Shown: positions 27,820 through 35,998 of the stretch, in pieces
How positions within the stretch are numbered: the stretch's first letter is position 1
Layout of the letters: each line of letters begins with the position of its first letter
NCBI RefSeq assembly: GCF_016278715.1
Contig: NZ_JADQBH010000012.1
Location: 1-37,694, forward strand
Reading direction: 5' to 3'
Length of the DNA stretch: 37,694 nucleotides
Source of the DNA: Marinilabilia sp.
Lineage (GTDB): Bacteria > Bacteroidota > Bacteroidia > Bacteroidales > Marinilabiliaceae
Made by a program: the position numbers and the translations under genes
Notes under the pieces: model-generated
The model's database searches: none
What the model saw: the letters and a program-made list of their open reading frames with translations, nothing else
Told to the model about the DNA's origin: nothing

Positions 27820-27889
27820 TTTTTCGATGAAAAAGAGTGTGTTTTGGTTCCTAAACCTGAATTTTTTTTTTTAACTAACTTTTATTCCA

Positions 27890-28528
27890 ATGAGGATATT
27901 GTATTTTATATTAATGCTGTTTATAATGACTTTTTCCGCTTCACTTACTTTTGGTCAGGGAAATAGCGACAAAGGACTTAACAAGGTACAGCAGAAAGCC
28001 AACAAAGAAAAAGCGATAGTTGAGCAGACTGAAGATTCAATCAAAGGTGATTCAGAGGGTGATTCTTCTGAAGGCTGGCTGAAGAAAGAAAGAAAAGAAA
28101 AAGGGGAAAAATCCAATGGCAAAAACTCCCGCGAAAAAATGTCAAAAATGGAGAATGGAAATGCCTTTGGAAAAGAGAAAGAAGGTATGACCGGACGTGA
28201 ATTTGGGCAGGAACGCGCACGCGAGGCTCGCATGGAACATCAAAAGAATCTGAACGAGTCCATTAAAAAAGGGAAGGAAAAATCAATTGAAGCCAGAGAA
28301 AGAATTCTTGTCGCTGAGGAAAAGAATGAGAAGGAATTTAAAGCCGGAGATATTTCTGAAGAGGAATATGAAAGTAGAAAAGAAAAAATAGAGGAGGCCC
28401 GCGAGAAAGTTGATGAACTTGAGGAGGATTTGAAAGAAGCCGAAGAAGAGAAAATTGAAAAAGCAGAGGATGCTGATGAAGAAGCTGCCGAAGCTGCTCG
28501 TGAGGCAGAAGAAGACATTGAGAATTGA
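27890..28528 (+). CDS. Exported highly charged coiled-coil protein
   Basis: A 212-residue protein with a signal peptide ending at SLTFGQG and no lipobox. The mature chain is very rich in Lys and Glu. From about 100 it is helical, and near 145-165 it has a SHOCT-like pattern (AGDISEEEYESRKEKI); the end is a Glu/Ala-rich coiled coil. No enzyme motif is visible. It is adjacent to the small lipoprotein and is followed by a strong terminator. A role in the periplasm or envelope is inferred from the signal peptide only; low-complexity composition makes homology searches unreliable. Confidence 0.7.
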   Translation: MRILYFILMLFIMTFSASLTFGQGNSDKGLNKVQQKANKEKAIVEQTEDSIKGDSEGDSSEGWLKKERKEKGEKSNGKNSREKMSKMENGNAFGKEKEGMTGREFGQERAREARMEHQKNLNESIKKGKEKSIEARERILVAEEKNEKEFKAGDISEEEYESRKEKIEEAREKVDELEEDLKEAEEEKIEKAEDADEEAAEAAREAEEDIEN

Positions 28529-28576
28529 TGGGGCCTTCCCAATGAAAGCCTGAATAAGTCAGGCCAGAATATCATC

Positions 28577-28621
28577 CCTGCTTTGTAGTTGCTGTTTGCA
28601 TCTGCAAAGCAGGTTTTTTTT
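28577..28621 (+). terminator. Rho-independent terminator
   Basis: CCTGCTTTGTAG at 28577-28588 pairs with CTGCAAAGCAGG at 28602-28613 (12 pairs, one G-U), with a 13-nt loop and eight T following. It ends the coiled-coil gene transcript. A second small hairpin, GCCTGA/TCAGGC at 28548-28564, precedes it. Confidence 0.9.
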
Positions 28622-28840
28622 GTGACGTTTGTTGGCTCAACCATTTCAACAGCTTGTGAATTATTTTTTATAAATGATTGGTCTTTGGTTTAAACTCAGT
28701 GAGTCAACATTATACTAACCTCCAGCCTCTAAAATACGAACCAACTAACGAATGTGAAAAAATGAACTTTTAAAAGAACATTTTCTCCTTATATATCGTA
28801 TGCTATACCATTGCATTTTAAAAATTAAATCTTACATCTC
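28622..28840. other. Intergenic region upstream of the sensor kinase
   Basis: AT-rich, with no gene. It contains the short dispersed repeat at 28715-28734 and an odd palindrome ACTCAGTGAGT at 28694-28704. Either could be an operator, but nothing else supports that. Confidence 0.4.
28715..28734. repeat. Short dispersed repeat copy B
   Basis: 19 of 20 bases match 25211-25230, starting CTAACCTCC and ending CCTCTAAAA. It is upstream of the sensor kinase. Confidence 0.5.
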
Positions 28841-30619
28841 TTGTTTAGAGCCGTTACCATATTCTTCATGCTGTTATTAAACTATCCTTTATGGATGTGT
28901 GGTAACGGACAGGAAATGGATCTGGATGAAAACCCTAATATAACGTCTTTGTCGTATCCTCAATGGCAAGATTCAGTAATTCATGTGATAGGGGATCATA
29001 ATTATGCTCCGTATGAGTTTCTTAATGAAAACGGGCAGCCGGATGGATTTACCATAAACATTATTAAGGCGGTTGCTTCGGTTTTGAAACTCAATATTGA
29101 AATTGAGTTGAAACCATGGGGAGAGGTCAGAAAATCTGTTGACCAGGGAGATTTTGATGTTGTTTCCGGAATGTACAAAACGGCCGAACGGGAAAAAAAG
29201 GTTGATTTTACCATTCCTCATTTTATCAGTTCTTATTCTCTTTTCGTGCGAAAGGGGACTAAAATCAGCATAGATGAAGATTTTAACAATAAAGTGGTCC
29301 TGGTTCAGGAAGGAGACCTGGGGCACGATTATATGAAGGAAAAACATCCCCGGGTAAGATTGATAACGTTTACCGATTTTGGAGACTTGTTTGTTGCACT
29401 TTCTGAGGGTCTTGGCGATTGTGCTTTACATTCCCGGCTTCAGGGATTAAGGTTTCTTAAAAATAGTAATATTGATAATGTTAAGGATTCGGGAAAGGCT
29501 GTAATTCAACAAAAATATTGTATTGGAGTACCCGAAGGCAGAACAGAATTGCTGGCCATCTTAAATGAAGGTCTTAGTATCATAAAAATCAATGGAACCT
29601 ATGATCGTATTTATCAGGAATGGTTTGGTGTGTACGAAAGCGAAATTGTTTCCTGGAAAAGTGTTGCGAAGTATGTCCTTTGGATTATTCTTCCCCTGAT
29701 TTTTCTTGTAATTGTTTTTGTTATCTGGTCTTATACTTTAAAAAAGCAGGTTCGTAAAAGCACTCTGGATCTGCAGTATGAATTGCAAAGAAGGCAGGCA
29801 GTTCAAAAAGAACTGGAACAGTTTCAGCGGCAGCTGGAAGAGCAAAATCAGCAGTTGGTTCAGAGAAACGAACGAATTGTAAATATGAATGAAGAGCTTA
29901 AAACCGCAAAATTGCTGGCCGAAAAAAATGATAACCTCAAAACTGCTTTTTTGGCAAATATGAGTCATGAAATCCGAACGCCCATGAATTCTATTATCGG
30001 GTTTTGTGAATTGCTCGAAATAGAGGCTGAGGAGCCAACGGTGCAGAAATATACCGGCATTATTTCGAACAGTGCCCAAAGGCTGATGCGACTACTGGAT
30101 GATATTATCGATATTTCTAAAATTGAAAGCGGGGTAATTGGGTTTTCAATTTCTCAGGTAAGTTTAAAATCGATTGTCAGTGAGCTGTATGATCAATATT
30201 ATTTAGCCGCCACCACCAAAGGCTTTGACCTGGTGGTACAGGCAGACCCGAAATGCGAAGCTCTTTTATTGAACACCGATCTAAATCGCTTGATGCAGGT
30301 TTTGAATAATTTACTAAATAATGCTTTTAAGCATACCGATGTCGGTTTGGTGGTTTTGGGATGTAGTAAACAAGACAATTATTTAAAATTCTGGGTGTCT
30401 GATACAGGAAGAGGAATTCCGGAAGAGGATTTGCCCCATGTTTTTGAAAGATTCTACCAGGCAGGAAATCATCAGGCAGGAGGTACTGGTCTGGGACTAT
30501 CTATTGCCAGAAGAATCGTTGAATATTTGGGTGGTGAACTGGGTGTCGAAAGTATAGAAAATGAGGGAAGTGTATTTTGGTTTACACATCCTTTAAACCT
30601 AAATTCCGACAGAAATTAA
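28841..30619 (+). CDS. Sensor histidine kinase with periplasmic solute-binding domain
   Basis: A 592-residue membrane sensor. After a signal-like segment, a type 3 solute-binding domain (SBP_bac_3) covers about 40-270: HNYAPYEFLNENGQPDGF, PWGEVRKSV, then GMYKTAEREKKVDF. A single membrane span is at about 275-300 (LWIILPLIFLVIVFVIW), then a coiled coil at about 305-365. The HisKA domain has the phospho-accepting His in NMSHEIRTPMNS (about 376), and the HATPase has N-box LNNLLNNAFKH, G1 DTGRGIPEED and G2 GGTGLGLS. There is no receiver domain and no response regulator nearby, so it is an orphan. The likely ligand is a small molecule such as an amino acid. I kept the TTG start because it gives the better signal peptide; ATG at 28868 is the alternative. 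Confidence 0.88.
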   Translation: MFRAVTIFFMLLLNYPLWMCGNGQEMDLDENPNITSLSYPQWQDSVIHVIGDHNYAPYEFLNENGQPDGFTINIIKAVASVLKLNIEIELKPWGEVRKSVDQGDFDVVSGMYKTAEREKKVDFTIPHFISSYSLFVRKGTKISIDEDFNNKVVLVQEGDLGHDYMKEKHPRVRLITFTDFGDLFVALSEGLGDCALHSRLQGLRFLKNSNIDNVKDSGKAVIQQKYCIGVPEGRTELLAILNEGLSIIKINGTYDRIYQEWFGVYESEIVSWKSVAKYVLWIILPLIFLVIVFVIWSYTLKKQVRKSTLDLQYELQRRQAVQKELEQFQRQLEEQNQQLVQRNERIVNMNEELKTAKLLAEKNDNLKTAFLANMSHEIRTPMNSIIGFCELLEIEAEEPTVQKYTGIISNSAQRLMRLLDDIIDISKIESGVIGFSISQVSLKSIVSELYDQYYLAATTKGFDLVVQADPKCEALLLNTDLNRLMQVLNNLLNNAFKHTDVGLVVLGCSKQDNYLKFWVSDTGRGIPEEDLPHVFERFYQAGNHQAGGTGLGLSIARRIVEYLGGELGVESIENEGSVFWFTHPLNLNSDRN

Positions 30620-30719
30620 GAGGATGAATATTATTTAAACCGCATAAGAAACCTTAGACAGGAAAAAGGGATTAAACCATATAAGGCATTTAAGTTGAGT
30701 TCTTCTCAACGAAAGGTTG

Positions 30720-30980
30720 TTACTGGTGGCTTTTCCTTTTTCGTCCAAAAAAGTACTCTTTAATTCTGTTTTTCAGTTCCATTAGCAGTGGTTGAGCCCA
30801 TTCGGTCACCAGTGACGGAATCAATCGTACCGGGTGCAAATAATACCCAATTTCCAACATACGAATTTCCAGTTGTTTTTCACTGTATTTGACTTTATAC
30901 GCCAGGTGGGTTTTTTGCGCCGTTAGATCTTTGAAACTTTTGATGTGGCGGTAGTCATTATTTTTCTTAGGCTTTTTCAT
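30720..30980 (-). CDS. Small basic protein of unknown function
   Basis: An 86-residue basic protein with Lys/Arg-rich ends, no signal peptide and no membrane segment. The centre has an amphipathic helix (YKVKYSEKQLEIRMLEIGYY). No family is recognised. It starts with ATG, lies 69 bp after the holin-like gene on the same strand and probably forms a transcription unit with it. Confidence 0.65.
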   Translation of the reverse strand: MKKPKKNNDYRHIKSFKDLTAQKTHLAYKVKYSEKQLEIRMLEIGYYLHPVRLIPSLVTEWAQPLLMELKNRIKEYFFGRKRKSHQ

Positions 30981-31049
30981 AAGTTACAATTCATTGTTTG
31001 GTTCGATAATCCCTTTTTAAAATATTGGCCATAATTCCGTATTTTCCGG

Positions 31050-31415
31050 TTAATCCGAGTCATCATCAAATTTGGGAAACATTAATTCAATGAATCTTTG
31101 CACAACGTGTCGTTCAATAAGCTGTTTTCTCAAAAACCAGAAAATCAATGCTGCGATTAAAAACAGGCCACCCATGGCAGCAAATCCAAGTGCATAAGAG
31201 TCGAGCCAGGAGCCAAGTACCAAACCGGCAGCAATGGAGAAAAACATAAAAACAAAGAAAAACAGATAGAGCATAACTGTCTTGGTCATGAAACTGGAAA
31301 AAAACCGTGACATCTCACCGGCTATGTGCAATTTTATCAAATCAACACGGATTTGCACATATTCTTCAAGTTCATTTTTGAGCTCATCAAGTTCGCTGGT
31401 AATACTTTCTTTCAT
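31050..31415 (-). CDS. Holin-superfamily / phage-holin-like small membrane protein
   Basis: A 121-residue protein with an amphipathic N-terminal helix (about 1-40, LDELKNELEEYVQIRVDLIKL) and two membrane segments at about 42-70 and 73-98. The C-terminus is soluble and acidic. This is the pattern of the putative-holin superfamily DUF1469/PF07332, found widely outside phages. It usually accompanies YtxH proteins, as here (YtxH starts 481 bp away on the same strand). A lysis role is not implied; no endolysin or phage gene is near. The start is ATG. Confidence 0.8.
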   Translation of the reverse strand: MKESITSELDELKNELEEYVQIRVDLIKLHIAGEMSRFFSSFMTKTVMLYLFFFVFMFFSIAAGLVLGSWLDSYALGFAAMGGLFLIAALIFWFLRKQLIERHVVQRFIELMFPKFDDDSD

Positions 31416-31564
31416 AAGAATAAAATTTGTCTAAGCTATAGGTCTTATGGGATTCGCGATTCGATAATCCACACCTTCTTTTTCGTGTTGGAGAACGGAA
31501 ACTTCACTGTCGTGTCGTCGTTCGGTGTTTTGAAAATATGCAATTTGAGAAATTTTCCTAAAAT

Positions 31565-31597
31565 AAAAAAGTTGTTCTGGTAAAGAACAACTTTTTT
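31565..31597. terminator. Perfect stem-loop between YtxH and the holin-like gene
   Basis: AAAAAAGTTGTTCT at 31565-31578 and its exact reverse complement at 31584-31597 form a 14-bp stem with a 5-nt loop and a T-run on each strand. It can terminate transcription in both directions, here ending YtxH. Confidence 0.85.
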
Positions 31598-31617
31598 GAT
31601 GGTTTCTTTTGTTTTTT

Positions 31618-31896
31618 TTATTTCGCTTTTTCAGGAGCTTTTCGATATTCCTCCATCAGTTTTTCAATCCGGGTTTCCAAATCCTGAACTCTTTTGCGGG
31701 CGTCTTCTTTCATTTCGCTTCCTTTTTCTTTAAGCTTTACCCGCATTTTGTCCAGTTCCTCTTCCAACTCATCAATCTTAATTTTTATCTGACGACGAGT
31801 ATCTTCTCCTGTCTGAGGCGCATACAAGAGTGCAAGTGCAGCTCCGGCAGTAGCACCCAATATAAGTCCTCCTAAAAATAATCCGGTATTCTTCAT
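31618..31896 (-). CDS. YtxH domain-containing protein
   Basis: A 92-residue protein with an N-terminal membrane segment (about 4-27) rich in Gly/Ala and a following long charged coiled coil (about 30-92). The Gly-rich start (GLFLGGLILGATAGAAL) and LLYAPQTGEDTRRQI are the YtxH signature. YtxH proteins are associated with general stress responses. The start is ATG. It is divergent from the RelA-type gene. Confidence 0.9.
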   Translation of the reverse strand: MKNTGLFLGGLILGATAGAALALLYAPQTGEDTRRQIKIKIDELEEELDKMRVKLKEKGSEMKEDARKRVQDLETRIEKLMEEYRKAPEKAK

Positions 31897-32282
31897 AATC
31901 TATTGGTTTTTACAATTCAACATTCAATTATTTAAATATAGAGTTTTTTTTTGAAAATGTCAAACGAGCTTGAGCGGAAATCGTTTATGAGATAACCAAT
32001 TTGAAGAAGGAATTGTTTGGATGAAACCGGAAAATTGAATTAATTGATCATAATTTAATGAGAACAGGTTTAACATTATTTTAGTCTGATGCATTCAACG
32101 ATTGTTTTATCTTTGAGTCTGCTACGAAAAGAAGTGTTTTTGTCAAAATCGGGAGCAGAAGATTTCTTAAATGTCGTTAACTGGTTGTTGGTAAGGAGGT
32201 AATGGTTTTCTGTATCGAAGATATTGGCAACCAGGAACCTTTTCCTAGCAGGCTCATCTTTACCATTCAAAATAATATTGTT
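31897..32282. other. 386-bp divergent intergenic region
   Basis: AT-rich spacer between ytxH (minus) and the RelA-type gene (plus). TATCTTTG at 32108-32115 matches the TAnnTTTG -7 element on the plus strand and may serve the RelA-type gene with a leader of about 170 nt. No convincing -33 element is seen. A short minus-strand frame (32076-32270, TTG start) is not supported. Confidence 0.4.
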
Positions 32283-34505
32283 ATGCCCAATCTGAATAAG
32301 CCTATTACTTCACCAGAAAGAAAAGATATATTACAAAGCTATAAAGCTTTACTTGAAGTATCTGAACCAATTATCCACCAGGGTGATGTGAAAATGATTC
32401 GGGAGGCCATTGCTGTATCTCTTCAAAAAGGCAGGAATATCAGGCGCATTTCAGGTACTCCGGCACTGTTGCATTCTTTGGAAATTGCCCGTATTGTCGT
32501 TGAAGAAATTGGTCTGGGACGTACTTCTCTTATATGTTCTTTGCTTTACGACGTGCTGCGGAATGGCGAAATAACCCTGGAAGAGATCCGCGAACAATTC
32601 GATGATCATGTGGTACTGATAATGGAGGGCTTGTCAAAGGTTGCGGATCTATACAACAGAAATACTTCCATAAAAACTGAGAATTTCCGCAAGTTGCTGC
32701 TCACCTTCGCTCAGGATGTAAGAGTGATCCTGATAATTGTGGCCGATAGGCTGCGTACGATGCGTACCTTGGATCGCTACGACCAGCAGAGTCAGGAAAG
32801 TATTTCTGCCGAGGTTGCTTATCTCTATGCCCCAATGGCTCATCGTCTGGGACTTTATACCATTAAGTCGGAGATGGAGGATTTGGTAATGAAATTTTCC
32901 AATCGTGAGATGTATAGGTTTATTGCCAAAAAACTGAATGAAACCAAGCGGGCAAGAGACAAGTATATCCGGGAGTTTATTGCTCCGCTGAAACAGGAAT
33001 TGGATGAGCAGGAGCTCAATTTTGACATCAAGGGACGTACCAAAACCATCAATTCCATCTATCACAAAATGCGGAAGCAAAATGTTGAATTTGAACAGGT
33101 TTACGACCTTTTTGCTATACGCATTATTGTCGATACAGATATTAAAAAAGAGAAAGCTGAGTGTTGGAAAGTCTATTCAATTGTCACCGATAAATACCAG
33201 CCCAATCCCAGTCGTTTGCGTGACTGGCTGTCGGTTCCAAAAAGCAATGGCTATGAGTCGTTGCATACCACCGTATTAGGGCCTAACCACAAATGGATAG
33301 AGGTGCAAATACGAACCAAAAGGATGGATGAGATTGCGGAAAAAGGTCTCGCGGCTCACTGGAGATATAAGGGAATCAAAAGCGAAAGAGGATTGGATCA
33401 GTGGCTGACCAATGTTCGGGAAATTCTTGAAAATCCAGAGGTTAATGCAGTTGATTTTATTGATGATTTTAAGCTTAACCTTTACGATGAGGAGGTGTTT
33501 GTTTTTACACCTAAAGGAGATCTCCGCCGATTACCTAAAGGAGCTACTGTTTTGGATTTTGCATTCGATATTCATTCCGAAGTTGGTAAGAAGTGTGTGG
33601 GAGCCAGGGTCAACCAGAAAAATGTTTCTATTAAGTATGCGTTGCGAAATGGCGACCAGGTGGAAATCCAGACTTCTTCTAACCAGGAGCCCAAACGCGA
33701 TTGGCTGAGTGTGGTCAGCACTTCCAGAGCGCGTACCAAACTCAAACAAGCACTGCGGGATATTGAATACAAAGAGGCAGAGATAGGACGCGAAATGCTG
33801 GCCCGAAGGTTGAAAAACTGGAAGATGGAATTGACTGATCAGCTTATCGGCCAACTGGTGAAGTATTTTCGTTACAAATCGGTGCACGACTTCTTCAGAG
33901 ACATTGCTGAGGATAAGTTAGATGCCGTGGCGGTTAAAGAATATATTCTCAAGGACCGGGAAAAAGAAAAAGAACTTGCCGGAAGCCAGTTGGCCGGAAG
34001 AAGTGCAGAAAATTTTGTTACGCCAGCCGAAAAAGAAGAGGAAACTGCTCAGGATGTTTTGTTAATTGACAAAAATCTGAGTAATGTAAATTTCCAGCTT
34101 GCGAAGTGTTGTAATCCCATATTTGGAGACGATATTTTTGGTTTTGTGGCTGTTTCCGGAGGCATTCGAATTCATCGAAAAAACTGTCCCAATGCCCCCG
34201 ATATGCGCAAAAAATACGGTTACCGTATCGTTCCGGCCCGATGGACAGGCGAAGCCGGTGGTTCATATCTGGCTGCCCTGAAAGTCACCGGTGAAGATGA
34301 TATTGGTATTGTAACTAATATTTCTCAGGTGGTTTCAAAAGATATGGGGTTGAAGATGCGGTCCATCAATGTGAACTCGCACGATGGTGTGTTTGAGGGA
34401 ACACTTTCGGTGTTTGTGAATAACAAGCAGCTTCTCAATACTTTGATGAAAAAGATTAAAAGCATCAGAGGGGTCTTTGACGTTTCCCGGTTCGATGCAG
34501 TTTGA
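32283..34505 (+). CDS. relA: RelA-type (p)ppGpp synthetase with degenerate hydrolase domain
   Basis: About 740 residues; a long RSH protein making (p)ppGpp from ATP and GTP/GDP. The N-terminal HD-like domain keeps His64 (LLHSLEIA), but the metal-binding HD pair is YD (89-90, LLYDV) and the downstream ED is RN (93-94), so hydrolase activity should be lost. The synthetase domain (about 230-345) is intact: DLFAIRIIVDT, SVPKSNGYESLHTTV, VQIRTKRMDEIAEKGLAAHW. The TGS domain starts at about 400 (VFVFTPKGDLRRLPKG), a zinc-finger-like CCNP/HRKNC region is near 610-640, and an ACT/RRM domain ends the protein. I chose the ATG at 32283; the 27 extra residues of the longer frame are unlike the family. 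Confidence 0.93.
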   Translation: MPNLNKPITSPERKDILQSYKALLEVSEPIIHQGDVKMIREAIAVSLQKGRNIRRISGTPALLHSLEIARIVVEEIGLGRTSLICSLLYDVLRNGEITLEEIREQFDDHVVLIMEGLSKVADLYNRNTSIKTENFRKLLLTFAQDVRVILIIVADRLRTMRTLDRYDQQSQESISAEVAYLYAPMAHRLGLYTIKSEMEDLVMKFSNREMYRFIAKKLNETKRARDKYIREFIAPLKQELDEQELNFDIKGRTKTINSIYHKMRKQNVEFEQVYDLFAIRIIVDTDIKKEKAECWKVYSIVTDKYQPNPSRLRDWLSVPKSNGYESLHTTVLGPNHKWIEVQIRTKRMDEIAEKGLAAHWRYKGIKSERGLDQWLTNVREILENPEVNAVDFIDDFKLNLYDEEVFVFTPKGDLRRLPKGATVLDFAFDIHSEVGKKCVGARVNQKNVSIKYALRNGDQVEIQTSSNQEPKRDWLSVVSTSRARTKLKQALRDIEYKEAEIGREMLARRLKNWKMELTDQLIGQLVKYFRYKSVHDFFRDIAEDKLDAVAVKEYILKDREKEKELAGSQLAGRSAENFVTPAEKEEETAQDVLLIDKNLSNVNFQLAKCCNPIFGDDIFGFVAVSGGIRIHRKNCPNAPDMRKKYGYRIVPARWTGEAGGSYLAALKVTGEDDIGIVTNISQVVSKDMGLKMRSINVNSHDGVFEGTLSVFVNNKQLLNTLMKKIKSIRGVFDVSRFDAV

Positions 34506-34598
34506 CCGCTGCAGCGGGTGTAAGATTTGAGTCCCCTTCTTGATTTTTTCATCTATCTTTTTTACCTTAATGCAAGATAACGCTTAAAAATCTAAGCT

Positions 34599-35723
34599 AT
34601 GAAGGACGAAAAAATTATAACACTGGCCACACGTACTTATGAACATGCACACATTGTTCGTTCACTTCTTGAATCCGAGAATATTGAGTGCTTTCTGGAA
34701 AATGTGAACCTTCTTCAGGGGGCGGTTTCTGAAGGTGTCAAGATAAGGATTCGGGAATCGGACCTTGAAAAGGCGGTGCAAATAATGGAGGAAGTGGAAA
34801 AGCCCGAACTGCTCAAAGCTGAAGAACGCAAAAGAGGCCGTCCTGCCCGTGCACGTATTTTATTACCGGTCGATTTTAGTGATTATTCATCTAAGGCTGC
34901 TGAGATGGCTCTTGATTGGGCTGCCCGTCTGGGTGCTGAAATCACCGTTTTACATGTATTCTATAATCCGGTTATCAATACGCTTCCTTTTACCGAAGCT
35001 TATGTGTATGATACCAGTATGGATGAGATGCTGATTGACCTGGAGGAAAAAGCCAAAGAGGATATGAAAGGCTTTATGGGCCATTTGAAAAAGCTCAAAG
35101 CCGAAAAAACAATTGAAAACCTGACTGTGAAATCTAAACTTCTTCGTGGTGTTGCTGAAGATGAAATCATCCATTTTAGCGAGGAATACCAGCCCACCGT
35201 TATTATTATGGGTACCAGAGGTAAGGATCGAAAAGCTTCCGACCTGATTGGAAGTGTGACAGCTGAGGTAATGGAGGGAGCAAAAGTCCCGGTGCTCGCA
35301 GTTCCTGAAGATTTTATTTATCAGGGCATCGATAAAATGAAGAAAGTATTGTATGCCACTAATTTTGAGGAATCGGACTTTGTGGCCCTGGATAAACTGG
35401 AAAAACTGGTGAAGCCCTTGGATGTATCCATAACTTTTGCACATGTTTGTGAAAAAACTTCCGCTAAATGGGACAATCTTAAAATGGAAGGGTTGAAAAA
35501 GTATGTGTCTGAAAAATTTCCGGGAACAAAAATTGAATTCGACCTGGTGAAAAATGAAGATTTTTGGGTTGGGATGGAGAGTTATGTCAGGAATAAAGAT
35601 GTTGATATTATTAGTTTGACAACTCACCGGAGAAATATTTTTTCAAGGATTTTTAATCCCAGTGTAGGCAAAAGAATGTTGTTTCATTCTACAACACCCC
35701 TGCTGGTATTTCATGCCAGGTAG
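34599..35723 (+). CDS. DUF2007-universal stress protein fusion with two USP domains
   Basis: A 374-residue cytoplasmic protein. Residues 1-70 match the DUF2007 signal-transducing fold (TRTYEHAHIVRSLLESENIE, then VKIRIRESDLEKA). A first USP domain (about 85-240) has ILLPVDFSDYSS and the ATP-binding pattern GTRGKDRKASDLIGS, which fits GxxG-(9)-GS. A second USP domain (about 245-374) starts KKVLYATNFEES and lacks that motif, so it may not bind nucleotide. It follows the RelA-type gene by 93 bp and may be stress-regulated with it, although a terminator is found only after this gene. The start is ATG. Confidence 0.88.
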   Translation: MKDEKIITLATRTYEHAHIVRSLLESENIECFLENVNLLQGAVSEGVKIRIRESDLEKAVQIMEEVEKPELLKAEERKRGRPARARILLPVDFSDYSSKAAEMALDWAARLGAEITVLHVFYNPVINTLPFTEAYVYDTSMDEMLIDLEEKAKEDMKGFMGHLKKLKAEKTIENLTVKSKLLRGVAEDEIIHFSEEYQPTVIIMGTRGKDRKASDLIGSVTAEVMEGAKVPVLAVPEDFIYQGIDKMKKVLYATNFEESDFVALDKLEKLVKPLDVSITFAHVCEKTSAKWDNLKMEGLKKYVSEKFPGTKIEFDLVKNEDFWVGMESYVRNKDVDIISLTTHRRNIFSRIFNPSVGKRMLFHSTTPLLVFHAR

Positions 35724-35757
35724 GTAGCTGATGTGAAAAATGATTTTTGATATTTTT

Positions 35758-35806
35758 AAAGCCTGTCTTGTTTAATGCTTTGCCTGCAAGACAGGCTTTT
35801 TTTTTC
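35758..35806 (+). terminator. Rho-independent terminator after the USP gene
   Basis: AAAGCCTGTCTTG at 35758-35770 is perfectly complementary to CAAGACAGGCTTT at 35787-35799 (13 bp, 16-nt loop) and runs into a T-tract of nine to ten T. Confidence 0.93.
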
Positions 35807-35998
35807 TTAAAAAGCCATGGTTTCATTTCGATGGAACTTCTGACTGATCCTTTAATGGTGACGGAAAAAAGCAAAAAAATATTACATTCGCATAGCATCC
35901 AAAGGAAGTCATGAAATAAAAATGACCTCAATCAGGAATTGAGTAACTATATTAATCAGGGAGTCAATGAAATGTACTCCTGAATAAAGAAAGCTGGA

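Noticed and set aside
27955-28233. Minus-strand Ser/Phe-rich ORF opposite the coiled-coil gene
   Set aside because: Its composition is the mirror of Lys/Glu-rich codons on the plus strand; the sense protein has a good signal peptide and a terminator.
28240-28644. Minus-strand Ser-rich ORF of 134 residues
   Set aside because: Antisense shadow of the same charged gene, and it runs through that gene's terminator.
31050-31415. Prophage remnant, because of a holin-like gene
   Set aside because: No other phage gene is near, and holin-like genes next to ytxH are ordinary chromosomal genes.
32076-32270. Minus-strand ORF of 64 residues upstream of the RelA-type gene
   Set aside because: It has a TTG start, no family resemblance, and overlaps the probable leader of the RelA-type gene.
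35689-35931. Minus-strand ORF of 80 residues after the USP gene
   Set aside because: It covers the terminator and the end of the USP gene, with no recognisable motif.
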